Source of the DNA: an uncultured Austwickia sp.
Lineage (GTDB): Bacteria > Actinomycetota > Actinomycetes > Actinomycetales > Dermatophilaceae
Length of the DNA stretch: 27,510 nucleotides
NCBI GenBank assembly: GCA_934678955.1
Contig: CAKUSI010000019.1
Span: forward strand, 1 to 27,510
Direction: 5' to 3'
Below the pieces are notes generated by a model. The model was not told the DNA's origin. It saw only the letters and a program-made list of their open reading frames with translations, and ran no database searches. Below, piece by piece: positions 7,616 through 14,961 of the stretch (position 1 is the stretch's first letter; the number at the start of each line of letters is the position of its first letter). Made by a program: the position numbers and the translations under genes.

Positions 7616-8238
7616 GAGGTCACCTCCACGCGCGTGGTGCGCGGCAGGCCCGCCATCCGGCCCTGCGGATCCACCAGCAGCAGGTCGAACCCCAGGGGGT
7701 AGTCCAGCGCCTCGGCCCGGGCTGCGAGCAGGTCGTCGCCCAGACCGTCGACGGTCAGCTCCGCGACGTCCCGGATTCCCGGGCCGGTGAGGCGCAAGAG
7801 CCGGCCTGCGCCGGCACCCACGCTCTCGACTCCGACGACGAGGAGCGCGGCCGTGTGTGGCTCCAGGAGGGTGCCCCGATGCAGTCCCAGCAGGCCCTCA
7901 CGCCGCGGTGGCTGGAGGGCGAGCACCAACCTGGCCTCTTCGTGTCCAAGGATCGGCGCATGGGTGAGCGCCGCGACGCGCGTGATTTCCTCCACCGCGG
8001 CGTCGTCGCCCGGGAGCGCCGCCAGGGGGGTCAGCAGATCGGAGAGCACCAGGACGGGAGCGCTCGCGATCGAACACTCGGACGCGCCCGCATCGCAGCG
8101 ATCGGCGAAGACGGCGGCCAGATCGCGGACCACCCCGGGTTCGGCGAGAACCTCCAGGCAGCGCCGGAAGACCTGGGCGCGGTCGGCGGCGGTGATCAGC
8201 CGCGGGACACGACCGACGATCCGGGTTTCGACCGTCAT
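7612..8238 (-). CDS. phnH: PhnH, C-P lyase core subunit
   Basis: The 208-residue protein fits PhnH: an N-terminal AQVFRRCLEVLAEPG, a central ILGHEEARLVLALQ, TALLVVGVESVG and the C-terminal ALDYPLGFDLLLVDPQGRMA. PhnH is a small homodimeric component of the PhnGHIJ complex, with a PLP-transferase-like fold but no cofactor. I chose ATG 8238, which shares one base with the phnG stop (TGATG); upstream frame extension runs into phnG and has no family sequence. Its stop overlaps the phnI GTG. Confidence 0.93.
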   Translation of the reverse strand: MTVETRIVGRVPRLITAADRAQVFRRCLEVLAEPGVVRDLAAVFADRCDAGASECSIASAPVLVLSDLLTPLAALPGDDAAVEEITRVAALTHAPILGHEEARLVLALQPPRREGLLGLHRGTLLEPHTAALLVVGVESVGAGAGRLLRLTGPGIRDVAELTVDGLGDDLLAARAEALDYPLGFDLLLVDPQGRMAGLPRTTRVEVTS

Positions 8239-8690
8239 CACAGCACCTCCTCGAACTCGACGATCGTGGGGCGAAGCCGCGCCCACTCGGCTTCGCGGGC
8301 CTCCCGGCGGGAGCGGTCCGCGCCCTCGCACAGCAGCGCGACCGTGTGCGCGTGCGCGCCGCCCCGGGCCAACTCCGCCTCGCACACGGCCTGGGCGAGT
8401 GCGGCCACCCGGTGCGAACCGGGCCTCATCGACCACCCGGCCTCTCCGTCCAGCTCCACCTCTGCCGTGCTGACCACCAGATCGGCGAGCTGGAAGCGGT
8501 GCCCGCAGACGGGTTCGCGGGCCACCAGGACGACGCTGCCCGTCTCGGGCCGACGTGTGACCACCAACTCCGACGGGCCGGCCAGGATGGCATCGGCCAA
8601 GGCCACGAGCTCCTCCGCGTCGGCGATCGCCAGCAGCCCGGCGTAGTCCTCGCGGGTTCGGCGCGGACCCGCACCACTCTTGCCGCTCAT
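8238..8690 (-). CDS. phnG: PhnG, C-P lyase core subunit
   Basis: The 150-residue protein matches PhnG in length and motifs: TREDYAGLLAIADAEEL, GSVVLVAREPVCGHRFQLAD and GWSMRPGSHRVAALAQA. PhnG is a core subunit of the PhnGHIJ complex and takes part in ribosylation of phosphonates. The ATG at 8690 follows GGGAGA with a 4-base spacer, a clear ribosome binding site. It is the first gene of the tightly overlapping G-H-I-J-K-L-M block and is preceded by the largest gap in the operon (100 bp), which may hold a second promoter. Confidence 0.93.
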   Translation of the reverse strand: MSGKSGAGPRRTREDYAGLLAIADAEELVALADAILAGPSELVVTRRPETGSVVLVAREPVCGHRFQLADLVVSTAEVELDGEAGWSMRPGSHRVAALAQAVCEAELARGGAHAHTVALLCEGADRSRREAREAEWARLRPTIVEFEEVL

Positions 8691-8707
8691 ACGTTCTCCC
8701 TTCGAAT

Positions 8708-8725
8708 TCCAGGAGCCAGCCTGGA
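8708..8725. promoter_or_regulatory. Palindrome upstream of phnG, possible operator
   Basis: TCCAGG (8708-8713) and CCTGGA (8720-8725) form perfect 6-bp arms around a 6-base spacer. The site ends 18 bases before the phnG ATG, in the only long gap within the operon. GntR-type regulators bind palindromes of about this size, and phnF lies next door. It does not resemble the TGGTATAGACCA site reported for mycobacterial PhnF, and a similar copy is not seen before phnD, so the assignment is weak. Confidence 0.3.
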
Positions 8726-8790
8726 CGCGCGGGGTGGTCGGGCTCTGGCGCAGCAGAAGCCGCGCCGTGAACGTCCCGGCACGATCACGC

Positions 8791-9567
8791 TCACTCGTGC
8801 GAGGAGTCGCCGCCCCGTTCACCGTCGCTTCGCGGTTCGCGCTGGTCGAAGACCATCCGGATGACGTCCATTCGTGAGTAGTTGTGGCTCACGACCAGCG
8901 GGGCGCCGCTGCGGCGGTCGCGAAGGAGAGAGTCGACGCGCCAGGCCAAGTGCGCGGGTGGCAGGTAGAGGTGGCGCAGGACCTCCGAAGGCGGCGTCTC
9001 CACGGTCCCGCGGCACTGCGCGCGGTAGGGCACGGCGCGGGCTGCTCGCAGTATCTCTTCGACGGACTCGATGACCTTCAGCGCGACGGCGACCTCGTCG
9101 AGCACCCCGGGGGCGAAGTATTCGCGCAGATGCACGGCCGGCCGCTCGTCAAGGTGGCCGACGCGCACGACCTCGGCGAGGGGGGTCCCCGGCGCGATGC
9201 CCAACCAGTCCGCCACCCAGGTGGGCGCCTCGACCGTGCGCACGGACATGGGCTGTGTCCGCACGGTCCCGCCGGCCGCCTCGATCGTCTGATGCAGGGA
9301 GGGGCGTGCCGACACCGAGACCACGTACTCGTAGGGCCTGCTCACAAACGTGCCGGCGCCGTGCCGCCGATGGACGAGAAGCCCGCTCTCGAGTCGGTCC
9401 ACCACGTGCCGGGCGCGCGAGCGCGGGATCCCGAAGCGGGACACGATCTCCGCCTCGCTCGGTGCGCGGGAGCCCCGCGGGAGACAGGCGATCTCCTGGA
9501 CGAGCACGTCGACGACGGAGGCGGGATTGCCCGCCTCCGTGCCCGGCGCCGGTGTCCCCGTACTCAT
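8791..9567 (-). CDS. phnF: PhnF-type GntR transcriptional regulator (HutC/UTRA family)
   Basis: The 258-residue protein has an N-terminal winged helix-turn-helix (about 17-80; APSEAEIVSRFGIPRSRARH and then GAGTFVSRP) and a C-terminal UTRA ligand domain (about 95-245), with VVRVGHLDERPAVHLREYF and PLVVSHNYSRMD. This is the PhnF architecture. PhnF proteins repress phosphonate transport and C-P lyase genes until a phosphorus signal releases them. ATG 9567 overlaps the phnE stop (ATGA), so it is made with the operon it probably controls, which would give autoregulation. The short PRGSRAPSE wing segment replaces the usual LPSE motif. Confidence 0.88.
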   Translation of the reverse strand: MSTGTPAPGTEAGNPASVVDVLVQEIACLPRGSRAPSEAEIVSRFGIPRSRARHVVDRLESGLLVHRRHGAGTFVSRPYEYVVSVSARPSLHQTIEAAGGTVRTQPMSVRTVEAPTWVADWLGIAPGTPLAEVVRVGHLDERPAVHLREYFAPGVLDEVAVALKVIESVEEILRAARAVPYRAQCRGTVETPPSEVLRHLYLPPAHLAWRVDSLLRDRRSGAPLVVSHNYSRMDVIRMVFDQREPRSDGERGGDSSHE

Positions 9568-11378
9568 CGCAACGCCCGACGGATGGCGACCGACAGACCC
9601 TCGACGAGCAGGACCGTCGCGAGGATCGCGATCATGATCGTGGTGATCACGTTGTATTCCGCGACCCGCGCCGCGTTGAGCAGCAGGAAGCCGATGCCGC
9701 CGGCTCCGACCACGCCGAGCAAGGTCGCCGATCGCACGTGATTGTCGAGGATGTACATCACGTGCGACACCACGGCGGGCAGGACCTGTCGCACGGTCGC
9801 GGCCCAGAACACCTGCGTCCGGGTGGCCCCCGCCGCGCGCAATGCCTCCTGGACCCGGGTGTCGGTCTCCTCGATCGAGTCGGCGACCAGCTTGCCGAGC
9901 ATGCCCACGCACCCCACCGCCAGCGCGAGCGTCCCGGCGACGCCGCCAAGGCCGGTGATGACGACCATGATGATCGCGAGGATGACCTCGGGGATCGCCC
10001 GGACGGCCACGATGAACATGCGGAAGCCCGTGTTCAGGAGGCGGTTCGGATAGACCGTACGCGCCGCGAAGACACCCGCCGGGATCGCCAGGATCGCGCC
10101 CAACAGCGTCGAGGCCAGCGCGATCTGGATGGTGACGAGCATCCCCTGCGCGATGACCGGCAGGATGTCGCCGGTCGCGGGCGGCAGGAAGTACGACAGC
10201 GTGACCGGGAGCTGGCCCAGGCCACTCACGAACGACCCCAGGTCGATGCGCGCCCCGAACCAGGACGCCACCAGAAGGGCGAGGCACGCGACGAGGCCGA
10301 GGGCGCGCATCACGCGCCGCACCGTCCACGGCGGCGAAAGGCGCTCCCGCCCCTGCGCGGCCGACTCGGGCACCGCCGTGAGCACCGGCGGGGAGGATTC
10401 CCTCGTCGGCTCGGGGGGCTGCGCCGGCCGGGCGAATGCCCAGCCGCCGGGTGAGGAGGATCCGGCCGGGGTCCCCTCCTGGCGCGACGCCCTCCTGCGA
10501 CGCAGCCGTCGACGCGTCGACCGCTCCCCGCGCAGCGATGCGCGGATGGCGCCGGACAGCAGTTCCACGGCGAGACATACGCCGAGGACGATCAGGGCGA
10601 GCGCCATCCCGCGCTGGTACTGCAGCGAGCGCAGTGAGTTGGCCATCGCCAGGCCGATGCCGCCCACGCCGACGTAGCCGAGCAGCACCGAGGTCCGCAG
10701 GTTGATGTCGATGCGGTAGAGCCCGATCGAGACCAGGTGGGGCGTCCACGCGGGCACGTACCCGGTGAGGATCCGCTGCAGCGGCGCCACGCCCTGCGCC
10801 CGAAGGGCGTCATGGGGACCCGGCGGGAGGGTCTCCAGCGAGTCGGCGTAGAGGCGCCCCACCATCCCGACCGAGTGCAGGCCCATGGCGAGGACGCCCG
10901 GCAGCCCGCCCAACCCGAACAGGCGGAAGAACACGATCGCCAGCACCATGTCCGGGATCGCCCGCGCGAGCACGATGAGGAACCGCGCGCTGGCGCGGGC
11001 CCCACGCCCGGGGGAGGTGTTCCACGCGGCGAGCATCGCCAGCGGGATCGCCAGCGCCACGCACAGCGCCGTGGCGAGGATGACGATCGACATGGTCTCC
11101 CACACCATCGGGACGACCTCGGCCAGCGGCGGGAAATCCAGCGGGAACATCCGCGAGACGAACACCCGCGCGTTGTCGAGGCTGTCGACCAGGCTCGCGA
11201 GGTTGATGCGCAACTCGACCATGGACCAGATCGAGGCCGCGAACAACGCGGTGATGATGCCCCAGGCCGCGAGCGTTCCGAGTCGGGGGGCCGGACGAGG
11301 AGGCGGCGCCCACCCGGCGCCGACGCTCGCGTCGGCGTCGGCGTCGGGCGGTGCGTCGCCGGTGGTCGCGGTGGTCAC
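9564..11378 (-). CDS. phnE: PhnE, phosphonate ABC transporter permease, two domains in one chain
   Basis: The 604-residue membrane protein holds two complete PhnE-type permease halves. The first has DALRAQGVAPLQRILTGY and then SVLLGYVGVGGIG; the second has EALRAAGATRTQVFWAA and then ATLLGVVGAGGIG. These are the cytoplasmic EAA-like loops that contact the PhnC ATPase. Each half has about six hydrophobic stretches. They are joined by a charged Arg- and Pro-rich linker of about 70 residues (RSTRRRLRRRRASRQEG and on). E. coli PhnE is a single half of about 260 residues that dimerises, and many bacteria carry two phnE genes. The GTG start at 11378 overlaps the phnC stop (GTGA). Confidence 0.93.
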   Translation of the reverse strand: MTTATTGDAPPDADADASVGAGWAPPPRPAPRLGTLAAWGIITALFAASIWSMVELRINLASLVDSLDNARVFVSRMFPLDFPPLAEVVPMVWETMSIVILATALCVALAIPLAMLAAWNTSPGRGARASARFLIVLARAIPDMVLAIVFFRLFGLGGLPGVLAMGLHSVGMVGRLYADSLETLPPGPHDALRAQGVAPLQRILTGYVPAWTPHLVSIGLYRIDINLRTSVLLGYVGVGGIGLAMANSLRSLQYQRGMALALIVLGVCLAVELLSGAIRASLRGERSTRRRLRRRRASRQEGTPAGSSSPGGWAFARPAQPPEPTRESSPPVLTAVPESAAQGRERLSPPWTVRRVMRALGLVACLALLVASWFGARIDLGSFVSGLGQLPVTLSYFLPPATGDILPVIAQGMLVTIQIALASTLLGAILAIPAGVFAARTVYPNRLLNTGFRMFIVAVRAIPEVILAIIMVVITGLGGVAGTLALAVGCVGMLGKLVADSIEETDTRVQEALRAAGATRTQVFWAATVRQVLPAVVSHVMYILDNHVRSATLLGVVGAGGIGFLLLNAARVAEYNVITTIMIAILATVLLVEGLSVAIRRALR

Positions 11379-12235
11379 TGAGCCGCGGCGAGTTCGAGCT
11401 CGCCGGGATGGTCCGGCACGGCAGACACCTGCGAGTAGATGCGCAGGACGTCCGCCTCGGCGATCTCGTCGGTGCGCTGGTCGAGGACCACGCGCCCCGA
11501 CCGCAGGCCGACGAGCCGGTCCGCGAAGCCCATCGCGAGCTCCACCTGGTGGAGGCTGCAGATGATCGTGAGGTTCTCCTCGCGACGGATCCGTCCGAGT
11601 AGTTCGATGACCTGCTGGCTGGAGACGGGGTCCAGCGATGCGACCGGCTCGTCGGCAAGGAGGATCTCCGGGCGCTGGATCAGCGCCCGAGCGATGGCGA
11701 CGCGCTGTTGCTGACCGCCGGAGAGCGTGTCGGCCCGCTGGTGTGCCCTGTCGGCCAGCCCGACGCGGTCGAGCTGCTCGAGTGCCTCCCGGCGGACCGC
11801 TTTCGGATAGGTGAGCAGCGTCAACCGCGGGCCGCGCAGCGATCCAAGCCTGCCGGCGCAGACGTTCTCCCACACCGACATCTCTCGGACGAGGTTGAAG
11901 GTCTGGAAGATCGATCCGATACGCCGACGCACGCGGCGCAGCTCCCGCTCGCTCGCCGTATCGATCCGCTTGCCCAGGCACGTGATCTGACCGGACGTGG
12001 GCTGCTGCAGGCCGTCGATGTGGCGCAGGAACGTGGACTTCCCGGAGCCCGACAGCCCCAGCAGCGCGGTGATCTCGCCGCGCCGGATGTGAAGGCTCAC
12101 GTCATCCAAACCCTTCACGCTCTCGGTGAAGGCCTTCGTCACGTGCTCGAACGAAACGACCGTGGGGTGCGGCTCCTCGCGAGGCGCGGTCGGGCCGTCC
12201 GTCGGACGAGCATGGCGCATCACGTCGGATTGCAT
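11375..12235 (-). CDS. phnC: PhnC, phosphonate ABC transporter ATPase
   Basis: The 286-residue ATPase has Walker A GLSGSGKST (60-68), signature LSGGQQQR (171-178) and Walker B ILLADEP (191-197), with FQTFNLVREMSVWENVCAGRLG typical of PhnC. It powers the PhnCDE importer. I chose ATG 12235 because GAAGG lies about 8 bases upstream. That start overlaps phnD by 16 bases. The next ATG, 12220, would share one base with the phnD stop (TGATG) in the style of the rest of the operon and is equally possible; both precede the ABC domain, which begins at about residue 27. Confidence 0.93.
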   Translation of the reverse strand: MQSDVMRHARPTDGPTAPREEPHPTVVSFEHVTKAFTESVKGLDDVSLHIRRGEITALLGLSGSGKSTFLRHIDGLQQPTSGQITCLGKRIDTASERELRRVRRRIGSIFQTFNLVREMSVWENVCAGRLGSLRGPRLTLLTYPKAVRREALEQLDRVGLADRAHQRADTLSGGQQQRVAIARALIQRPEILLADEPVASLDPVSSQQVIELLGRIRREENLTIICSLHQVELAMGFADRLVGLRSGRVVLDQRTDEIAEADVLRIYSQVSAVPDHPGELELAAAQ

Positions 12236-13188
12236 GCCGCCGCCTTCGTCGCGTCGCAGACCTTCCGGACCGGGTCGTACGTCGCGTCCGTCACCGGGAC
12301 GTAGCCGTATGTCGCGTCGCCGGGCATCGTGCACGACCCTGCGCTGCAGATCCCGTTCGACGTCATGAAGTCGACGTTGGCCTTGTCCTTGAAGACGGCC
12401 CGCAGCTTGTCCTGCGTGGCCTGGTCCAACGTGCTCGTGTTCATGGCGAGCGGCGAGCCGGGGATGACGTCCGAGGTCCAGATCTGCACGAGCTGGCCCT
12501 CCTTGAGCTGCCCCTTCTTGAGCAGGTCGGGGACCATCGTGTCCTGCGCGAAGCCCGCGTCGCACTGGCCCGTGCTGGTGGAGATCATCGACGCGTCGTG
12601 CGCTCCCGCGAAGATCTGCGTCAGGTCCTTGGTGGGGTCGATGCCGACGTCGAGCAGCCCCGCGCTCGGCACCAGGTTGCCCGACGTCGAGGCGGGGTCG
12701 ACGAAGCACACCTTCTTGCCCTTCGTGCCGGCGAGGTCCTTGATGCCGGTCTCGGGTCGCGTCCACGCGGTGGAGTGGTAGCCCGGCTTGTCGCCCTTCT
12801 TCTTGATGCCCGCCCCGAGGGGCTCGATGGACACACCGGAGTCCTTGGCGATCTTGTACGAGAACGGTCCGTAGCCGGCGATGTCGATCTTGCCGGCCCG
12901 CTGCCCCTCGATGACCGCGGCGTAGTCGGTGGCGTCCTGGTATTGGACCTTCTTGCCCGTCTCCTTCTCCAGGAGGCGGACGAGGTGGTCCAACTGGCTC
13001 TGCAGGCTCTGGCTGTTCTCCGAGGGGACCGCCGCGAAGACGATGGTGTCTGCGTCGTTGCCGGCGCCCGTGTCGCTGGACGCGGCCCCCGGCGAGGCGG
13101 CGCTGTCGCCGCAGCCCGCCAGTGCGGCGGCCAACGCGGTCACCGCGACGGCGACGGTCACGGGTCGCGGAAGGGCGTGGATGTGCAT
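12220..13188 (-). CDS. phnD: PhnD, phosphonate-binding lipoprotein
   Basis: The 322-residue solute-binding protein has a lipoprotein signal peptide with lipobox LAGC (Cys26), so it is probably anchored outside the membrane. TIVFAAVPSENSQSLQ, DIAGYGPFSYKIAK, the KKVCFVDPASTSGNLVP segment and SGLLD-like region are typical of PhnD, which binds alkylphosphonates and delivers them to PhnE. ATG 13188 follows GGGGAGG with an 8-base spacer, a strong ribosome binding site. It is the first gene of the operon, and the promoter should lie in 13189-13384. An extra Cys pair occurs near the C-terminus (ICSAGSC). Confidence 0.94.
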   Translation of the reverse strand: MHIHALPRPVTVAVAVTALAAALAGCGDSAASPGAASSDTGAGNDADTIVFAAVPSENSQSLQSQLDHLVRLLEKETGKKVQYQDATDYAAVIEGQRAGKIDIAGYGPFSYKIAKDSGVSIEPLGAGIKKKGDKPGYHSTAWTRPETGIKDLAGTKGKKVCFVDPASTSGNLVPSAGLLDVGIDPTKDLTQIFAGAHDASMISTSTGQCDAGFAQDTMVPDLLKKGQLKEGQLVQIWTSDVIPGSPLAMNTSTLDQATQDKLRAVFKDKANVDFMTSNGICSAGSCTMPGDATYGYVPVTDATYDPVRKVCDATKAAACNPT

Positions 13189-13263
13189 GGTGAGGGCCTC
13201 CCCTGGTCACGGGTCCATCGCACTACCGGGCGGCGGACACTGACCTCACCCGACCAGAGGGGA

Positions 13264-13292
13264 TCGATACTCGCGTGGCACGCGCGTGAACG
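13264..13292 (-). promoter_or_regulatory. Candidate PHO-box-like promoter of the phn operon
   Basis: Read on the minus strand, CGTTCACGCGCG (from 13292) is followed by TGCCACGCGAG, so CACGCG repeats with an 11-base period. This resembles the 11-base direct repeats, GTTCACC-like, bound by actinobacterial PhoP. TATCGA, a possible -10, follows at 13269-13264, about 75 bases before the phnD ATG. PhoP control would fit a phosphorus-scavenging operon. The repeat match is partial and unverified. Confidence 0.3.
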
Positions 13293-13384
13293 CTCCCCGA
13301 CGACGCGCCGAAGGTTTGCAGGCAGTGGACGCACGTGCGGGCGGCCGCGTCGACGGGCGGCTTCCTCCACGTCGCGCGGTCGAC

Positions 13385-14776
13385 CTAATGGCGACCGCTC
13401 GCGGGGTCCCCCCAGCCCTGCGGTCCCTCGCTGCCGGCCGGGTACTCCTCCAACGGCACCTCGCCCGCGCGCCACGCCGCCACGACCGGGTCGCAGATCC
13501 TCCAACACTCCTCGACGACGTCGGCGCGCACCGAGAGCAGCGGGTTCCCGTCGAGAATGCCGGCGAGGATCTCCCCGTACGGACGGACCTGGCTCTCCCC
13601 GATGTGCGCGCTCATCCGGGCCTCCCCGAGCGCCAACGGATTGACCCCGCCGTTCGTCGCGATGCGCAGGTCGAGGCGCTCGGGCGACAGATCGAGGATC
13701 AGCCGGTTCGGCGGGGCGGTGCCACCGAGGCCCTCGGGGATGAAGGGGACGGGGCGGAACGTCACCACGATCTGCTTGCGGTCGGCGGCCAGGGCCTTGC
13801 CGCTGCGGAGCAGGAACGGGACTCCGGCCCACCGTCGGTTGTCGATCAGGAGGTCGAGCTCGGCCAAGGTCTCGGTCCCTCGGTCGGCGTCCACGCCGGG
13901 TTCGTCCACGTACGAGGGGAGCTCGCGCTCGCCGACCCGACCGGCGGTGTACCGGGCGCGGCGCGACGCCGTCGACGCGTGGCCCGCCAGCCGCGTCGCC
14001 CGCAGGGCGTGGGCCAGCAGGTCCCGCAGCTCGACGGCGTCGATGCGCGCCGGCTCCTCCATCGCGACCATCGCCATCATCAGCAGCAGATGGCTCTGGA
14101 GCATGTCGATGAGGGCGCCGGCCCCGTCGTAGTACCCCGCCCGCCCCTCCAGGCCCAGCGTCTCGTCGACCACGATCTCGACCCGCTCGACGTACTGGGT
14201 GCTCCACACCGCCTCGAAGAACTGGTTGGCGAACCGCAACCCGAGCAGGTTGAGCACCTGGGCCTCGCCGAGGAAGTGGTCGACCCGGAAGATCTGGTCC
14301 TCGCTCCGGAAGGACGCGAGGAGCTCGTTGAGCTCGCGCGCGCTTGCCAGGTCGTGGCCGAAGGGCTTCTCCAGCGCCAGCCGCAACCCGCCGAGGTCCA
14401 GGTGGGCCAAGCCTTCGCAGACGCGCGCTGTGACGGGCGGGGGCAGCGCGCAGTAGAGCACGGACCGGTCCTTGTCCGGCAAGTCCTGCACCAGAGCGGC
14501 GAGCTGGTCCCGGTCGGTCAGGTCCGCCTGCCGATACCGGCTGGCGTCGGCCACTCGCCCCGCCAGGTCGGGATCGCAGCCGCCCCGCGTCAGGCACTCG
14601 CGGACTCGCGCGCTCCAGTCCTCGTCGCCCAGCTCCTGCTGCGCCGCGCCCCAGACCATGACGCGACGCTCCGGCTCAGCGGCGAGGAGAGTGCCCAGGC
14701 CGGGCAGAAGAAGACGCCGGGTCAGATCTCCAGACCCTCCGAGGATCACCAACGTGGTCGGGGTCGAGGTGTTCAC
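13385..14776 (-). CDS. Glucose-6-phosphate-dehydrogenase-like protein with altered active-site motif
   Basis: The 463-residue protein has the nucleotide-binding GGSGDLTRR (13-21), EKPFG (136-140), RVDHFLGE (164-171) and GYYDGAGALIDMLQSH (to His229), which place it in the G6PD (Zwf) family. Catalytic His167 and His229 are kept. The signature normally reads R-I-D-H-Y-L-G-K; here Tyr is Phe and the substrate-binding Lys is Glu. That lysine is important for glucose-6-phosphate binding in characterised enzymes, so substrate or activity may differ. GTG 14776 follows GGGGA with a suitable spacer. It stands alone between the phn promoter and the divergent hydrolase gene; no gnd, opcA or pgl is near. 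The 185-bp region upstream contains a short tandem CGCGAGA repeat (14790-14806). Confidence 0.8.
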   Translation of the reverse strand: MNTSTPTTLVILGGSGDLTRRLLLPGLGTLLAAEPERRVMVWGAAQQELGDEDWSARVRECLTRGGCDPDLAGRVADASRYRQADLTDRDQLAALVQDLPDKDRSVLYCALPPPVTARVCEGLAHLDLGGLRLALEKPFGHDLASARELNELLASFRSEDQIFRVDHFLGEAQVLNLLGLRFANQFFEAVWSTQYVERVEIVVDETLGLEGRAGYYDGAGALIDMLQSHLLLMMAMVAMEEPARIDAVELRDLLAHALRATRLAGHASTASRRARYTAGRVGERELPSYVDEPGVDADRGTETLAELDLLIDNRRWAGVPFLLRSGKALAADRKQIVVTFRPVPFIPEGLGGTAPPNRLILDLSPERLDLRIATNGGVNPLALGEARMSAHIGESQVRPYGEILAGILDGNPLLSVRADVVEECWRICDPVVAAWRAGEVPLEEYPAGSEGPQGWGDPASGRH

Positions 14777-14961
14777 AGAGTTCCCCTTTCGCGAGACGCG
14801 AGACGCGGGGCGTGCAGCCCGGTCGGCGGCGGTCCGTGACGTTCAGCGTGGCAGCACGGCGAGCATGCCGCATCCGCGCGGTGGTTCGTTCCTGGACCCG
14901 GACGCGAGCTCATGGGCGTGAGCCCTTCTGGGCACGAAGACGACCCACCTATGGTCGACAT

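Noticed and set aside
9255..10454. Plus-strand frame of 399 codons opposite phnE and phnF
   Set aside because: Highly charged Arg/Asp/His sequence from reading GC-rich permease DNA backwards; no domain.
14790..14806. CGCGAGA tandem heptamer upstream of the G6PD-like gene
   Set aside because: Only two full copies plus a partial one; too short to support a regulatory claim.
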